Below are positions 1-10,114 of a DNA stretch of 64,000 nt, piece after piece; position 1 is the first letter of the stretch, and each line of letters starts with the position of its first letter. Position numbers and translations under genes: made by a program. The notes beneath the pieces are model-generated. The model saw nothing but the letters and a program-made list of their open reading frames with translations, was not told where the DNA came from and ran no database searches. The stretch is from assembly GCA_029891385.1 (NCBI GenBank), contig CM057227.1, positions 56,855,567-56,919,566 on the forward strand. The letters run 5' to 3'. This stretch comes from Erythroxylum novogranatense (lineage: Eukaryota; Streptophyta; Magnoliopsida; Malpighiales; Erythroxylaceae).

Positions 1-803
1 GTAAATCTTCCAACTCCCTCCACCTTCTTCTACCATCCATGATAAACCTTTAAACTCTCCCAAAACATTATTTTCCAAGGTTCCAAGTTGATCTTCAACC
101 AAAGAGAAGAAACAACAAGAATCTCGGAGGAAGAATCGAAGATCACCTAAGAAGAGGGAGGAGAAAATCGCAAGCCCTAAAATGGAGGAGGAAACAATTT
201 TCTTTTTCCTTTTCCCATTTTCAAAACGTAAAACACATATATATATCTATATATAGAACCAATAAGCCTCTTTTCATTTTCCTCCCAAGCATTTAAATCT
301 CTTTCTCTAATCATTTTTATTTCCAGTCCAATTCATCTCCACATCTCAATAACTCAACATATTAATTTCTAAAATCAAAATTCTAGATTTCCATTGCCAA
401 TGGACAATTATTTCGGTCCAATTTATTCAATTATTTCACCACTCGGAAGATTTCCGGTCAGGACATTTTCTCCTAATTATTCCAGAAACTTTTCCTAAAG
501 TTCACTGTCACTTTGCGATCACTCTAGTACAATTCCAATTCTACTATTCACACCCAATTATTCCATAATTTCCAATATATCATAATCCAGTCTAATATCT
601 CACAAATTCACAATTCAAATCATTTACATAATCAAATGCTGGAAAAAAGCCATGAATGCATGTACCTACATGTGCATGTGCCAAATGACTCAATCCTCTA
701 CAATTAGAGGCCAAATGCAGGTTCATATCAGACTATGCAATGCAACAAACTAACCTGTACCAATTGACCCATATACCCTTCCCATCAGGGTCGGGATGTT
801 ACA
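1..803 (-). repeat. LTR end of an antisense retrotransposon, open at the left window edge
   Basis: Read on the minus strand the segment starts at 803 with TGTAACATCCCGACC, a terminus of the kind seen in plant Ty3/gypsy LTRs. A TATA-like run at about 240-256 lies in the right sense for minus-strand transcription, and CT-rich sequence follows it. It abuts gypsy coding sequence on the other strand at 801-803, so it is probably an insertion or a rearrangement junction. The far end and any target duplication are outside the window. No coding sequence is seen. The LTR call is an inference from the terminus and promoter layout. Confidence 0.5.
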
Positions 804-1259
804 ACACCTCTAGGGAGGAGTGTGATAATCAGTCGAGTGTATAAAGACTGTGAATTGGTTATTGAGGGTGCTAGATTGGTAGTAGACTTGTTACCTCTAG
901 AGCTGAAGGGTCTAGATGTGATAATGGGTATGGATGCCATTGAAAAGTATCATGCGAAGTTGGATTGTGCTCTTAAGGTGGTAGAATTTGATCTGGGAAA
1001 TGGTGATAAGGTAATTTTTAAAGGAGACAGGAGAATGTCGTCTCCAAGAATTTTTTCGGCTTTGTTAGCTGCCAGAATGATGGAAAAGGGGTGTGAAGTC
1101 TTCTTGATGCATGTTGTGGATACTGAGGTGAACGAAGCAAGGTTAGAGTATTTTCCAGTAGTGAAGGAATTTCCAGATGTATTTCCAGAGGAGTTACATA
1201 GTTTGCCACCTATGAGGGAAATCGAGTTTGCTATTACCCATTTCTATACCACCGTATAG
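801..1259 (+). pseudogene. gypsy pol fragment: end of aspartic protease and linker to RT
   Basis: The frame opens with TTPLGRSV directly at the junction with the antisense LTR and continues through LKGLDVIMGMDAIEKYHAKLDC, the conserved C-terminal part of the plant gypsy retropepsin (the D-VI-GMD-L--YHA-LDC pattern). It ends in FPDVFPEELHSLPP, the standard lead-in to gypsy RT. The catalytic D-S/T-G lies upstream and is lost. Just before the stop at 1257-1259 a deletion of about 20 bases has removed the usual residues before the PPYRMAP motif and shifted the frame. There is no authentic start codon, since translation would have begun in gag. Confidence 0.8.
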
Positions 1260-1959
1260 AATGGCTCCATCTGAACTGAGGGAACTCAAGGAACAGTTAG
1301 AGGAACTATTATAGAAGGGGTATGTATGGCCGAGTTCGTCACCTTAGGGAGCACCAGTTCTGTTTATTAGGAAGAAGGATGGGACATGGCGTATGTGTAT
1401 CGATTACCGGAGACTCAACAAGGTGACTGTTAAGAACAAGTACCCTCTGCCTCGGATAGATGATCTATTTGACCAGTTGCAGGGAGCAAGGGTCTTTTCT
1501 AAGATTGATCTCAGGTCATGCTATCATCATCTCAGAATCAAGGAGTCTGATGTAAACAAGACAGCTTTTAGGACTCGTTATGGGCATTACGAGTTCCTAG
1601 TCATGCCATTCAGACTGACCAATGCTTCGGCTACATTTATGGATCTTATGAATAGGGTCTTCAAGGAGTTTCTGGACCAGTTTGTTATAGTGTTTATCGA
1701 TGATATTCTGGTTTATTCCAAAAGTGAAGGGAAACATGAGGAACATCTCAGGATAGTGCTGCAGAGATTAAGGGAGAAAGAGCTTTATGCCAAATTCAGC
1801 AAATGTGAATTATGGCTTCACGAAGTGATTTTCCTTAGACATGTGATTTCTAAAGATGGGGTATATGTTGATCCAAGGAAAATTGAAGCAGTAGTGAATT
1901 GGCATGCACCGACGACAATGGAAGAGGTAAGAAGTTTTCTGAGTCTAGTGCTATTATAG
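1260..1959 (+). pseudogene. gypsy reverse transcriptase, broken
   Basis: YRMAPSELRELKEQLEELL is followed by a stop replacing a glutamate (about 1314) and a second stop replacing the tryptophan of PSSSPWGAP (about 1347). From 1356 the frame is clean through [35 protein letters not shown] and the catalytic box FIDDILVYS (usual Y/F-x-DD). One visible change is glycine to cysteine in the usual LRSGYH. The frame is lost near 1948, where one or two bases are missing in the conserved GYYRRFV segment. In the family this enzyme copies element RNA into DNA inside the virus-like particle. This copy cannot make full-length enzyme. Confidence 0.9.
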
Positions 1960-2514
1960 GAGATTTGTTAAAGGGTTCTCGATGATAGATGCTTCGATGA
2001 CTAAGTTATTGAGGAAAAATCAGAAGTTTATTTGGAGTGATGAATGCCAGAAGAGCTTTGAGGAGCTTAAGCACATATTGACAAGTGCTCCAATTATGAC
2101 TTTAGCTACAGGAGAGGAAAGTTATACAGTTTATAGTGATGCTTCAAGGAAGGATTTGGGTTGTGTATTGATGCAAGGAGACAAAGTAATAGCTTATGCC
2201 TCGCGGCAGCTAAAGCCTTATGAACTGAATTACCCAACCCATGATTTGGAATTGGCAGCAGTGATTTTCGCCCTGAAGATTTGGAGACATTATCTTTATG
2301 GGGTGCAGACGAAGATTTTTAGGGATCACAAGAGTATCAAGTATTTGTTAAGTCAGAAAAAGCTGAATTTGAGACAAAGAAGATGATTAAAGTTGCTCAA
2401 GTATTATAACTTGATGATTGAATGCCACCCAAGAAAGGCAAATGTGGTTGTGGATGCCTTGAGTAGGAAATATTCTATTGCTCATGTACAAACTGTGTAT
2501 TTGCCGTTATTGTA
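1950..2514 (+). pseudogene. gypsy RT connection and RNase H domain, broken
   Basis: After the frameshift the reading continues as [20 protein letters not shown] and then the RNase H segment with [15 protein letters not shown] (first catalytic aspartate), [21 protein letters not shown] (catalytic glutamate region) and [11 protein letters not shown] (aspartate in DHKS). The stop at 2384-2386 replaces the tryptophan of the common RQRRWLELL block. Sequence past it still reads as NVVVDALSR, the normal end of the domain. A further stop lies at about 2513. Confidence 0.88.
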
Positions 2515-2515
2515 A

Positions 2516-3451
2516 GAAATGGCGAAGCTTAGAATAAGTTTGAAATGGGAGGAACCGGATTGTGTGATTGCAAATTTCAGAATGAGGCCGATACTCAGGG
2601 ACAAAGTTAAGGAGTTACAAGCACAGGATGTAGAATTGAGTAAGCTCTAAAAAGAAATTCAGAGTGGCAAGAAATCTGAAGTGTTAGTGAGGGATGATGG
2701 ACTTATGGTTTTTGGAAGCAGACTTTGCATCCCGAATGTCAAGGAGGTGAAAGATGAGATTTTGGATGAGACACACATTGCGCCTTATTCCATGCACCCC
2801 AGTAGCACCAGGATGTATAGAGATCTGAAAGAGCATTTTTGGTGGAAAGGCATGAAAAGAGATGTAACAAATATGTGAGCAAGTATCTAGTGTGTCAGCA
2901 AGTCAAGGCTGAACACCAGGCACCTTCCGGCAAGTTAAGGCCATTATTCATTCCTGAGTGGAAGTGGCAACGGGTAACTATGGATTTTCTAATGGGTTTT
3001 CCCAAGACTAGTAGGAAGCATGATGCCATATGGGTCATTGTTGATCGGTTCACGAAGTCAACACATTTTTTGGCAATTAAACAGACTGATTCTTTGCATA
3101 TGCTAGCGAAGAAGTACATTGATGAGATAGTGAGATTACATGGGGTTCTAGATTCCATAGTTTCGGACAGGGATCCTCGATTTACTTCGAAATTTTGGGG
3201 AAGCCTGCAAGAGGCTCGGGACTAAATTGAATTTTAGCACGATATTTCATCCCCAGACGGACGGTCAATCGGAGAGGACCATTCAGACACTTGAGGGAAT
3301 GTTCAGGGCATGTGTGATGGACTTCAAAGGAGCTTGGGATGAACATTTGCCATTAGTCGAATTTGCTTATAATTATTCGTACCATTCGAGCATTCAGATG
3401 GCTCCTTATGAAGCACTGTATGGGAGAAGATGTAGAACTCTGATATGCTAG
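2516..3451 (+). pseudogene. gypsy integrase (zinc-binding and catalytic core), broken
   Basis: The H2C2 region is present as the histidine in [18 protein letters not shown] followed, after a frameshift near 2875, by [15 protein letters not shown]. The core shows [30 protein letters not shown] (first catalytic aspartate near the start), [13 protein letters not shown] (second aspartate) and, after a second shift near 3210, FHPQTDGQSERTIQTLE with the third catalytic residue (glutamate). FAYNYSYHSSIQMAPYEALYGRRC follows and is typical of plant gypsy. A stop falls at 3449-3451. Confidence 0.9.
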
Positions 3452-4051
3452 GATGAAGAAGGTGAAAGGAAACTCATAGGGCCAGAGTTACTTCAGATGA
3501 CAGTGGACAAGGTCAATTTGATCAAGCAACAGCTTAAGGCAACTCAGGATAGGATGAAGAGTTATACTGATGCGCATCGAGAGGAGATGGAATATGTAGT
3601 TAGTGAGAAAGTATTTCTTAAGACGTCTCCTTGGAAAGGAGTCATAAGGTTTGGACAGAAGGACAAGTTGAGTCCGAGATATGTTGGTCCTTATGAGATT
3701 CTTGAGAGGATCAAACCACTAGCTTAAAGGTTGGCGCTGCCATCAAAATTGTCACAGATACATGACATTTTTTATGTGTCTATGCTGAGAAGGTATAGAT
3801 CGGATCCATCCCACATCATTCAGACCACTGAGGTTCAGTTGAGAGATGATTTGAGTTATGAGGAGACTCCAACGAAAATTTTGGACACCAAGGAGAAGGT
3901 CCTAAGGAACAAGACAATTCAGTTAGTCAAAGTCCTGTGGAGAAATCATTCTATTGAAGAGGCCACGTGGGATCCCTTGGAAGCCATGAAGGAGAAGTAT
4001 CCACACCTCTTCAACGAATCAGGTAAGAATTTCGAGGACGATATTCTTTAA
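3452..4051 (+). pseudogene. gypsy integrase C-terminus and chromodomain
   Basis: The first part (to the stop at 3725-3727) carries the GPEL...KQQLKATQDRMKSYTD block and VFLKTSPWKGVIRFGQKDKL with LSPRYVGPYEILERI, the usual GKLSPRFIGPF-like motif. Past the stop, FYVSMLRRYRSDPSHII leads to a chromodomain-like end: ILDTKEKVLRNKTIQLVKVLW followed by EATWDP. In chromoviruses this domain directs integration toward marked chromatin. The reading ends naturally just before the polypurine tract. Confidence 0.85.
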
Positions 4052-4062
4052 AGGGGGAAAAA
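4051..4062 (+). other. polypurine tract of the gypsy element
   Basis: AAGGGGGAAAAA lies between the end of the chromodomain frame and the LTR start TGTTGGCC. This is the expected position of the plus-strand DNA primer. Confidence 0.8.
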
Positions 4063-5530
4063 TGTTGGCCGCTGAATTTTTTTTATTTGATTAAGCATGA
4101 TTAGATTAATTTTGAGGTCTTGATAGACTTATGTGTGTTGGAAATTAATTAACATGTTAATGTTAATGAGGTTGTGTGACATAAGAGATTAAATTGAAGT
4201 GTTAGGAGAGTATTACATTAAGGGCATTTTGGGCATGTCACTTAAGGAGGAAAGAACATAAGCTTGTGTTTAGTTATTCTAGGATCAATTTCATGTATTG
4301 GGTTCTTTAGGTTTTCCAATTTGGATTCCTGTTGATTTGGGGGATTTTGTTTTTGTGAAGGGAGGCAAGAGGGGCTACAAGAGGAGACACATCCTTAAAC
4401 AAGCTTCAAGCAAGGAAAATCAAGTGGGTGATATTTTTATAATTATGTTAATAAGCTATTAAATGTTCTTCAATAAATGTAATTAATGATTTTTCCAACT
4501 ATCTCTTAAATGAGCATTTGTTATGCTTTAAATGATTGAGAATTTACCATATGTGGTTGTGTATGAATTTTTGAAATGAATTTTGATTGCTTTACAATTG
4601 ATCTACAATTGTTGTATTTGAGGTTTTGAATAAGTTGAAAAAAGGCTTTTATGATTGGTATGGGATTTTGGTTGTTGAATTGTGAAATATGTCATGTGCA
4701 TGAAAAACAAGTTTTCAAGAATGCGCCATTTGGGCAAAATATTTTTAGTTCATGAATTACATGTTATGTGGGTTTGGTATCGTCCATTCAAGAATTGTCA
4801 CGTACACATTGACCTAGTTAAGGCTTCTCTGGCCTACCCGCCAGTGGCAAGGAGCTCCTTTAAGGACTCCCTCAAGTTTACGACTATACAAGACCATTAT
4901 ATGGAATTGTGTAGTTCGTCAGGTTTATGGACTTTCCAAGCCATTTGTGATGAGTCTGTGTGTTTACATGTGTTGACAAGTTTGAAGAATGCTTAACTTA
5001 TGTGAATTGTGAATGGGTTTTGATAAAGTTGAGAAATATACGTTTTATGGATTTTTGTGAGAAATTGCTATAATCAAGAAGGTTTTCAATTGATTTTGCT
5101 TATTTCCGATTATAAAGCTATTACCCACGAGCATGAAGCTCACCCCCTCACCTTCCCACCCACAGGTGATGAGCAAGTCAGCGAGTGATCGAGATGAGTG
5201 CCAAGGCATCACTCCATTTTGCACTTTTGTTCTTTTGAACTTGGAAAGTTGGAATTTGTAAAACAATGCTTTAGTTGCATTTTGAGAAATTGTTACTTTT
5301 GTAAAGTTTCTATGTTTGGACTATGTTGTAAGTGGCTTAAAATGCCCACTAAAGCATTGTAAAACTCTTATTTTGATGCAAATGAAATAGAAATGCAATA
5401 TGGTTATTTATGGCTTTTCAAGTTTTTCATTGCTATTTTCAATATTTCATAAGGGTAGGATTGTGTTCTAGATTCAAGTGAAGTTGTGGAATTATTTAGG
5501 AAGAATTGATTCTCAAGCGATATTAGGTGG
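4063..5530 (+). repeat. 3' LTR of the gypsy element (right edge not resolved)
   Basis: It starts TGTTGGCCGCTGAA directly after the polypurine tract. It is AT-rich and non-coding; the 104-residue ORF at 4682-4996 has no family signature. It shares two short conserved blocks with the LTR at 38020-42132: the TTACCC..AAGCTCACCCCC..CCACAGGT block (about 5120-5170 here, 41585-41635 there) and CCCACTAAAGC (5346 here, 38277 there). The order of the two blocks is reversed between the LTRs. No clear CA end with a matching repeat was found, so the end given is a guess. Confidence 0.6.
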
Positions 5531-7095
5531 GTAATATATTTATGGTTGTTGTGTGTATAGGCAAAATGCTTTGCTTGCTTGTATGTATGTGTGGTTTGAA
5601 TTATTAAGTATATATACTAAGAACAACCGGATGGACGACCACGAAATCCATCCCACTCGTCCATTTAATCTAACGGCTTACATTCTCTTTCTTCTGTTTA
5701 TTGAAATATACACGCACTCTTCTGACCCAAATATTTTGTCATTTTGTCTAGATATGCACGCAATCTTCTAACGTAGTTTGTCAGGCGGCCGCGCTTGTGA
5801 CTACTTAAAGAGCGAAAATAGTTCCATGTTGTCTCCTTTCTCTGTCTTTGTTTTTCCTCTCCGCCATTGCCTTCCTATGCTTTTTTCATTCCAGCTGTGG
5901 TTGTCGTAGCTGTTGTTGGTGTCGAGAGAGTATCAGTGGTTTCGAGGTGAATCTAACACGTGACGCCTAGCATAAGGTTGTTCACCAACTGGACGTCGGA
6001 TGTTGTAACCGCATCGTCTCTGTTTCCAGTTGTTCTTTACTTGTAAATCTTCTTTAAGCTTTTTTTGTTTTGTTGTGTACATGATTGAGCCAAATTTATA
6101 CTATAAATTGGCCCTGTTTTCTTAAGTAATTATGCACTTGTTGACTCCTAATTTATGATTTTTGTGCTTAAGTTGGGTCCTCGTATTGAGCTTTTATAAT
6201 TAGCACATTGTCAGTATTTTTTTGTCATTTGATACTAATTTTTGCATAACTTTTATCGGGACAATTGATACTGCAAATGTGTTGCATTTCGTAGGAACAT
6301 GGAGTCAACCAAAAAGTCAACACGTCGTGAGAAGCCATCCATTCGTCAGACGAACCAACATTCCATTCGTCATGACAAATTTATTTGGTATAAATTAATT
6401 AAATCATGAAAGTGACCATTTTTATGCGTTGCGACGAACTTTATTCATTAGTCGCGATGATTTGCTTGATACCCGCCCTTAAATGGCAAATTTTCGCCTT
6501 TATTCGAATTCGCCCGCTTACTCCTATAAAACCTTCCATTTTAGGTTAAAATAGAAGGCCGCAATCCCAAGGGAACACTTCTCCTTCTTCGTTTTTCTCT
6601 GTTTCTCTAATAGGTTTAGTTTTCTTATTTTGCAGGTAGGCGACCACCAACGAAGAACATCCGCGATAGCAACACTTCCATTTCTCATCTTCAAGCACCA
6701 TTCCTATTATGTCACTTTCGCCACTCGTCGTTGGAGCCATAGGTAGCTTTGGAGTTCCAAAGAAGATGGCTTCTTCCACGCTTATGCAAGGCTAAGGTTT
6801 CGCCTCCGAAAATGTAGCGAAGGTCCGAGTTCCATTAGCTTCAAGGGGTAATCGATCGCTGTTTTGAATTTCTTTTTAGTAAAAAAGAAAGTTGAAATGA
6901 TTTTCAAATTGATATTATAATAATTGAAGGTATGTTCAAAATATCCTTATTTGAAAACAATAAGTTCAAAGTTTTGCAATATATATTTTTCTTAACATAA
7001 TATCAATACACAATTTAAAAATCTCATGTAGAAAGTAAGTGACTAATTTTACATTGTCCTCTGCAAGTACTTTAAAAACATCTAATGTGTTTTCA
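5531..7095. other. non-coding stretch, probably old LTR material
   Basis: No coding sequence with family motifs was found. CTATAAAAC at 6524-6532 is a TATA-like site followed by a CT-rich, leader-like stretch. Short direct repeats of ATTCGTC..GACGAA flavour occur near 6330-6380. The layout resembles U3/R of an unidentified retrotransposon, but no boundaries could be fixed. Confidence 0.3.
6524..6532 (+). promoter_or_regulatory. TATA-like box
   Basis: CTATAAAAC is followed about 50 bases on by a CT-rich leader-like stretch. It is suggestive of an LTR promoter; no transcript evidence is available. Confidence 0.3.
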
Positions 7096-7215
7096 GAAAC
7101 GCACAGTTCGTTGAAACAGAGTATCAATGGGCAGACATCTTCGCTAAATCATTAAGTGAAGAACGGTTCAGGGAAATCAGACGAAATCTCAACATGGTTA
7201 AATATATCATAAAAT
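7096..7215 (+). pseudogene. copia RNase H C-terminal tail (Sirevirus-like fragment)
   Basis: A short open frame reads QFVETEYQWADIFAKSL then SEERFREIRRNLNMV. This matches the conserved end of copia pol (the Q-ADIFTKPL---RF---R--L-M pattern). The usual T-K-P is A-K-S here. Nothing of RT is found just upstream, so this is an isolated 3' tail. Sirevirus-like LTR fragments follow within 1 kb, which fits the 3' end of a decayed element. Confidence 0.7.
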
Positions 7216-7566
7216 CAAAACCAAAGGCTAATATTTTTAGGACAATAAATTCATATTTACGTGAACTTGAAAAGCATACGAAATGTGACAAGTAGACGAA
7301 AGCAGTTGAACACGAAGGTTATAAATAAGAGTCGAAGTCAACATATTATTTATGCTTTTGCATTCTCCGTCTGTTTTTCTACTTTGTCTGTTTTTCTACT
7401 TCGTCTATTTTTGTTCGTCTGTTATTCATTAAAATCATATATCTCAAGTCATTTTGACTTAACATGCTTTTCAATAGGTTCCGTCTGTTTTTCTTCATCT
7501 ATTTTTCATCGTTTGCTTTTTCATCATTATTTGTACTTTTTAACTGCACAGATTTTTTCTGTCACG

Positions 7567-8680
7567 TAGATTGAGTTTTCAATTAATAGGTACAATCTTC
7601 TAGCCGCTATAATAATGTCAAACACTGCCAATAGCGTATTACAGAAGTAGACCAGAACAGAGATTGACGTTTCAATTCATACGTTAATGTATTCCAAAAG
7701 TAACCAAACATGAGGACTGTAAAGAGAAGAAGAGGACCAGAACAGAGATTGACGTTTCAATTCATAGGTGATAGATTTCTCACCTGCTACTCCTGACAGG
7801 TTGACCTTCTACAATTATTTTCTCTTCTTTGGAAATTAGTGTCATTGCTTCCCTTTACTCTTCTTCCTGACAGGTTGACCTTTTACAATAATTTTCTGTT
7901 TTTCGCAAGAAGAAAACGACCAGAACAGAGATTGCTTGAATCTTGAAAGAACAGGTTATTCAATTGAGTTTTGTAACTAACTCAAACTGATTCTTAATTC
8001 ACACGTGGTTTGCTTTCGTCTCCTTTCCATCGCCCGCTTACTCCGCTACTTTTGCGTAACTTTAAATGCGCTTTTGCTTTCGCGCTTTTGCTTCCGCCTC
8101 GCTTTGCTTCCATCTCGCTTTTCAACTTAAATGCCTTTTCAACTTCGCCTTCTTTTCATCCTCTCCTTTTCATCAAGATTTGTACTTCATCAAAATCATT
8201 TATGTAAAGTCGTTTTGACTTAACAATCTCCTCCTTTTAACCGCATGATTTCTTCATTAGGTAGATTGACGCTTCAATTAATAGGTATAATGTCAAACAC
8301 CGCCAATAGCGTATTGCGTAAGTAAACACCGTAATGTAGATTGACGTTTTAATTCATAGGTGAGAGCGCCATAATTTTTACTTGTGGCAAGGAAAGACAC
8401 GCTAACCCCAAAATGTATGAACCGTATATTCGCACTGTTTTTCTTGTATGGCATAATCTTCTAACTGGTATAATAATGTCGATTCCTGCCAAAAACATAT
8501 TGAAGAAGTAAGCAAACATTAACAGAATTAGAGAAGAAGAGCACCAGAGTAGAGATCGACGTTTCAATTCATAGGTGATAAAATTATTATACACGTCTAC
8601 TCCGCATGTGTTGACCTTTGTTTACCTTTACTCTTCTTCCTGACAGGTTCACCTTCTACAATCATTTCCTCTTCTTCCGA
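7567..8680. repeat. degenerate repeated blocks containing GACGTTTCAATTCATAGGTGA
   Basis: A block containing GAGATTGACGTTTCAATTCAT, or close variants, occurs near 7570, 7660, 7745, 8265, 8338 and 8555. It is flanked by recurring partners: ATAATGTCAAACAC.GCCAATAGCGTATT and a CCTGACAGGTTGACCTTCTACAAT segment near 7790, 7866 and 8640. Spacing is irregular, which suggests successive local duplications. No coding potential is seen. Confidence 0.6.
7930..8225 (-). repeat. Sirevirus-type LTR fragment
   Basis: CTTGAATCTTGAAAGAACAG with the following TTGAGTTTTGTAACTAACTC closely matches the LTR at 50543-51399 and the fragment at 49330. It ends GTCGTTTTGACTTAACA followed by CTCC-rich sequence, the minus-strand LTR start and purine tract layout of that family. 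Between them lies CGCTTTTGCTTC-type repeated sequence. Confidence 0.55.
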
Positions 8681-8689
8681 AGCTTGGCT

Positions 8690-9480
8690 TTTTGCATCCG
8701 TTTATCAATCAATCATTCAAGGGCCATTTCTTTGGCATCAAAATAACTTACAACGAAATTTGATGTCTCGCACGCACTCCACTGACACCTTTGACACCTT
8801 CATATTCTAACTTCTTACCTGTTCTCCTGTCTTAACCCTTAAAGCAAATCTACCCCAATCACTGAAACATTTTCTCCACCCAAACTTTACTTCTCTCAAC
8901 TACCCTCTTCTTTTAGTTATCAAATTCTCCGTTCTAGATTCTGACTGCATTTATACTCCATTTTTTAAAGGCCTCGTGCTTATTCTCTGCTGCATTCTTC
9001 GAGTACTAAGGTATATATGCTTAAGTTAAATAAATTTATTGTAAAAATTCAGCTATTGTTATTTATTAACCTGAATAGAGCCAATTCTCCTTTCTACGTT
9101 CTGACTGCATGTATACTCCATTTTTTTATAGGTCCTCTGGTTATTCTCTACTGCATTCTTCGTGTAGTAAGGTATGTGTAGTTAAATGAAATAAATTTAT
9201 TTTATAAATTCTGCTATAGTTATTTAAATGGTTTATAATCATGTTTGTTCGACATATTATTTGTTAGATCATAAACAAAATGGTTTTTTTTTACATGTTT
9301 ACTGTGATATGATTTATAATATATATTCAATTTTATTGTTTCTATATATATATCGATATAGCTATATAGATATATATTTATATATATATATGTATATATA
9401 CATATATATATCAATGTATATAGGCTGTATATATATATCTAATAGCTCATTTTATTGAACATCATTAATGGATAGATCAA
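8690..9480. other. non-coding stretch upstream of the Helitron exons, with a tandem duplication
   Basis: No protein motif was found. A segment of about 160 bases is duplicated in tandem: TTCTGACTGCATTTATACTC at 8938 recurs as TTCTGACTGCATGTATACTC near 9098, followed in both by TATTCTCT.CTGCATTCTTCG and TAAGGTATATAT/TAAGGTATGTGT. It could be the untranslated leader of the Helitron gene, but this is not shown. Confidence 0.4.
9340..9442. repeat. TA-rich microsatellite
   Basis: Near-continuous TATATA/CATATA dinucleotide runs with few interruptions. The ORFs here on both strands are low-complexity products. Confidence 0.9.
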
Positions 9481-9593
9481 AGACGCTCATATTATGTCGA
9501 TTCCTCGTATTTACATATGGATAGAAATGCTAAAAGACGCCAAAATATGTCAAATGAAAATGAAAAAACAAGAATTGTTGTGACGACGTAGAG

Positions 9594-9782
9594 AAAATCG
9601 AGCTGCAAAAAATACAACTTCCACTTCATCTACACTTCAGTAAAGAATTACTCCTCAACAAAAGGATTCTTTCATTAATATCGAACCTTCCACCAGTCAA
9701 CTTTCGAGTCATAAACCCTCTTTTCATCAAATACGTGACCGATGTATTGATATCCATGCTAATCGCATAAATGAAGGTATCT
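9594..9782 (+). pseudogene. Helitron gene, upstream exon
   Basis: A frame with RRENRAAKNTTSTSS and later SFHQIRDRCIDIHANRINEG runs to a likely splice donor (AAGGTATC near 9776). One stop (TAA near 9643) interrupts it. A preceding frame RNAKRRQNMSNENEKTRIVV starts near 9522 and stops at about 9590. This basic, serine-rich stretch precedes the cysteine-bearing exon in plant Helitron genes. Exon edges are inferred. Confidence 0.45.
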
Positions 9783-9855
9783 TTTTTTCACTATATTGAA
9801 ACTATTTCCAACCTAACTAGTCCACATAATGATAATGTCCTTTTTATACGTTTCA

Positions 9856-10114
9856 AGGGATAAATCATCGCACATTTCCTTCAACATTAACATCCTTGCA
9901 GAATTTACTAGTTGAACCTGAACAACTCCCTTCTGTTCCAGATTGTCAATATTGTAACGCAAAACGATTTTACCTTAAACCTCCATCGTTTTGTTGCTCG
10001 TCCGGACAAATTTCTATTGTTGCTCCTCAGATGCCTTATGCTTTAAAGTCTTTGTTTCTAAATAGCGACGAAGAATCCGAACGTTTCAGAAAGAATGTTC
10101 GTACATACAATAAC
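9856..10114 (+). pseudogene. Helitron helicase-like N-terminal exon, part 1
   Basis: The intron ends near 9856 (TTTCAAG). The frame then contains PDCQYCNAKRFYLKPPSFCC, SSGQISIVAPQMPYALKSLF and SDEESERFRKNVRTYNN. The C-x2-C pair and the PSFCCSSG block are hallmarks of the N-terminal region of Helitron Rep/helicase proteins. The exon is cut at 10114 by copia A, and the same frame resumes at 29367 after the 3' copy of the ATAAC duplication. Confidence 0.88.

Larger units (their letters stand above)
801..4062 (+). mobile_element. 5'-truncated Ty3/gypsy chromovirus (Tekay/Del-like), internal region
   Basis: Domains run in the gypsy order: protease edge, reverse transcriptase, RNase H, integrase, chromodomain. 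They end in a polypurine tract directly before an LTR. Integrase after RT and a C-terminal chromodomain mark a chromovirus; the Tekay/Del assignment is by overall resemblance only. gag, the protease active site, the 5' LTR and the primer site are missing because the copy is cut at about 801 by an antisense LTR. At least six in-frame stops and several frameshifts (near 1240, 1950, 2870 and 3210) make it a dead copy. Confidence 0.9.

Noticed and set aside
4682..4996. 104-residue ORF as a host gene
   Set aside because: It lies inside the gypsy 3' LTR and shows no domain; composition matches the LTR.
6546..6779. 77-residue minus-strand ORF
   Set aside because: No motif, no conservation signal visible, and it overlaps a TATA-led leader-like stretch on the other strand.
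9220..9458. Tyr/Ile-rich ORFs on both strands
   Set aside because: They translate the TATATA microsatellite.
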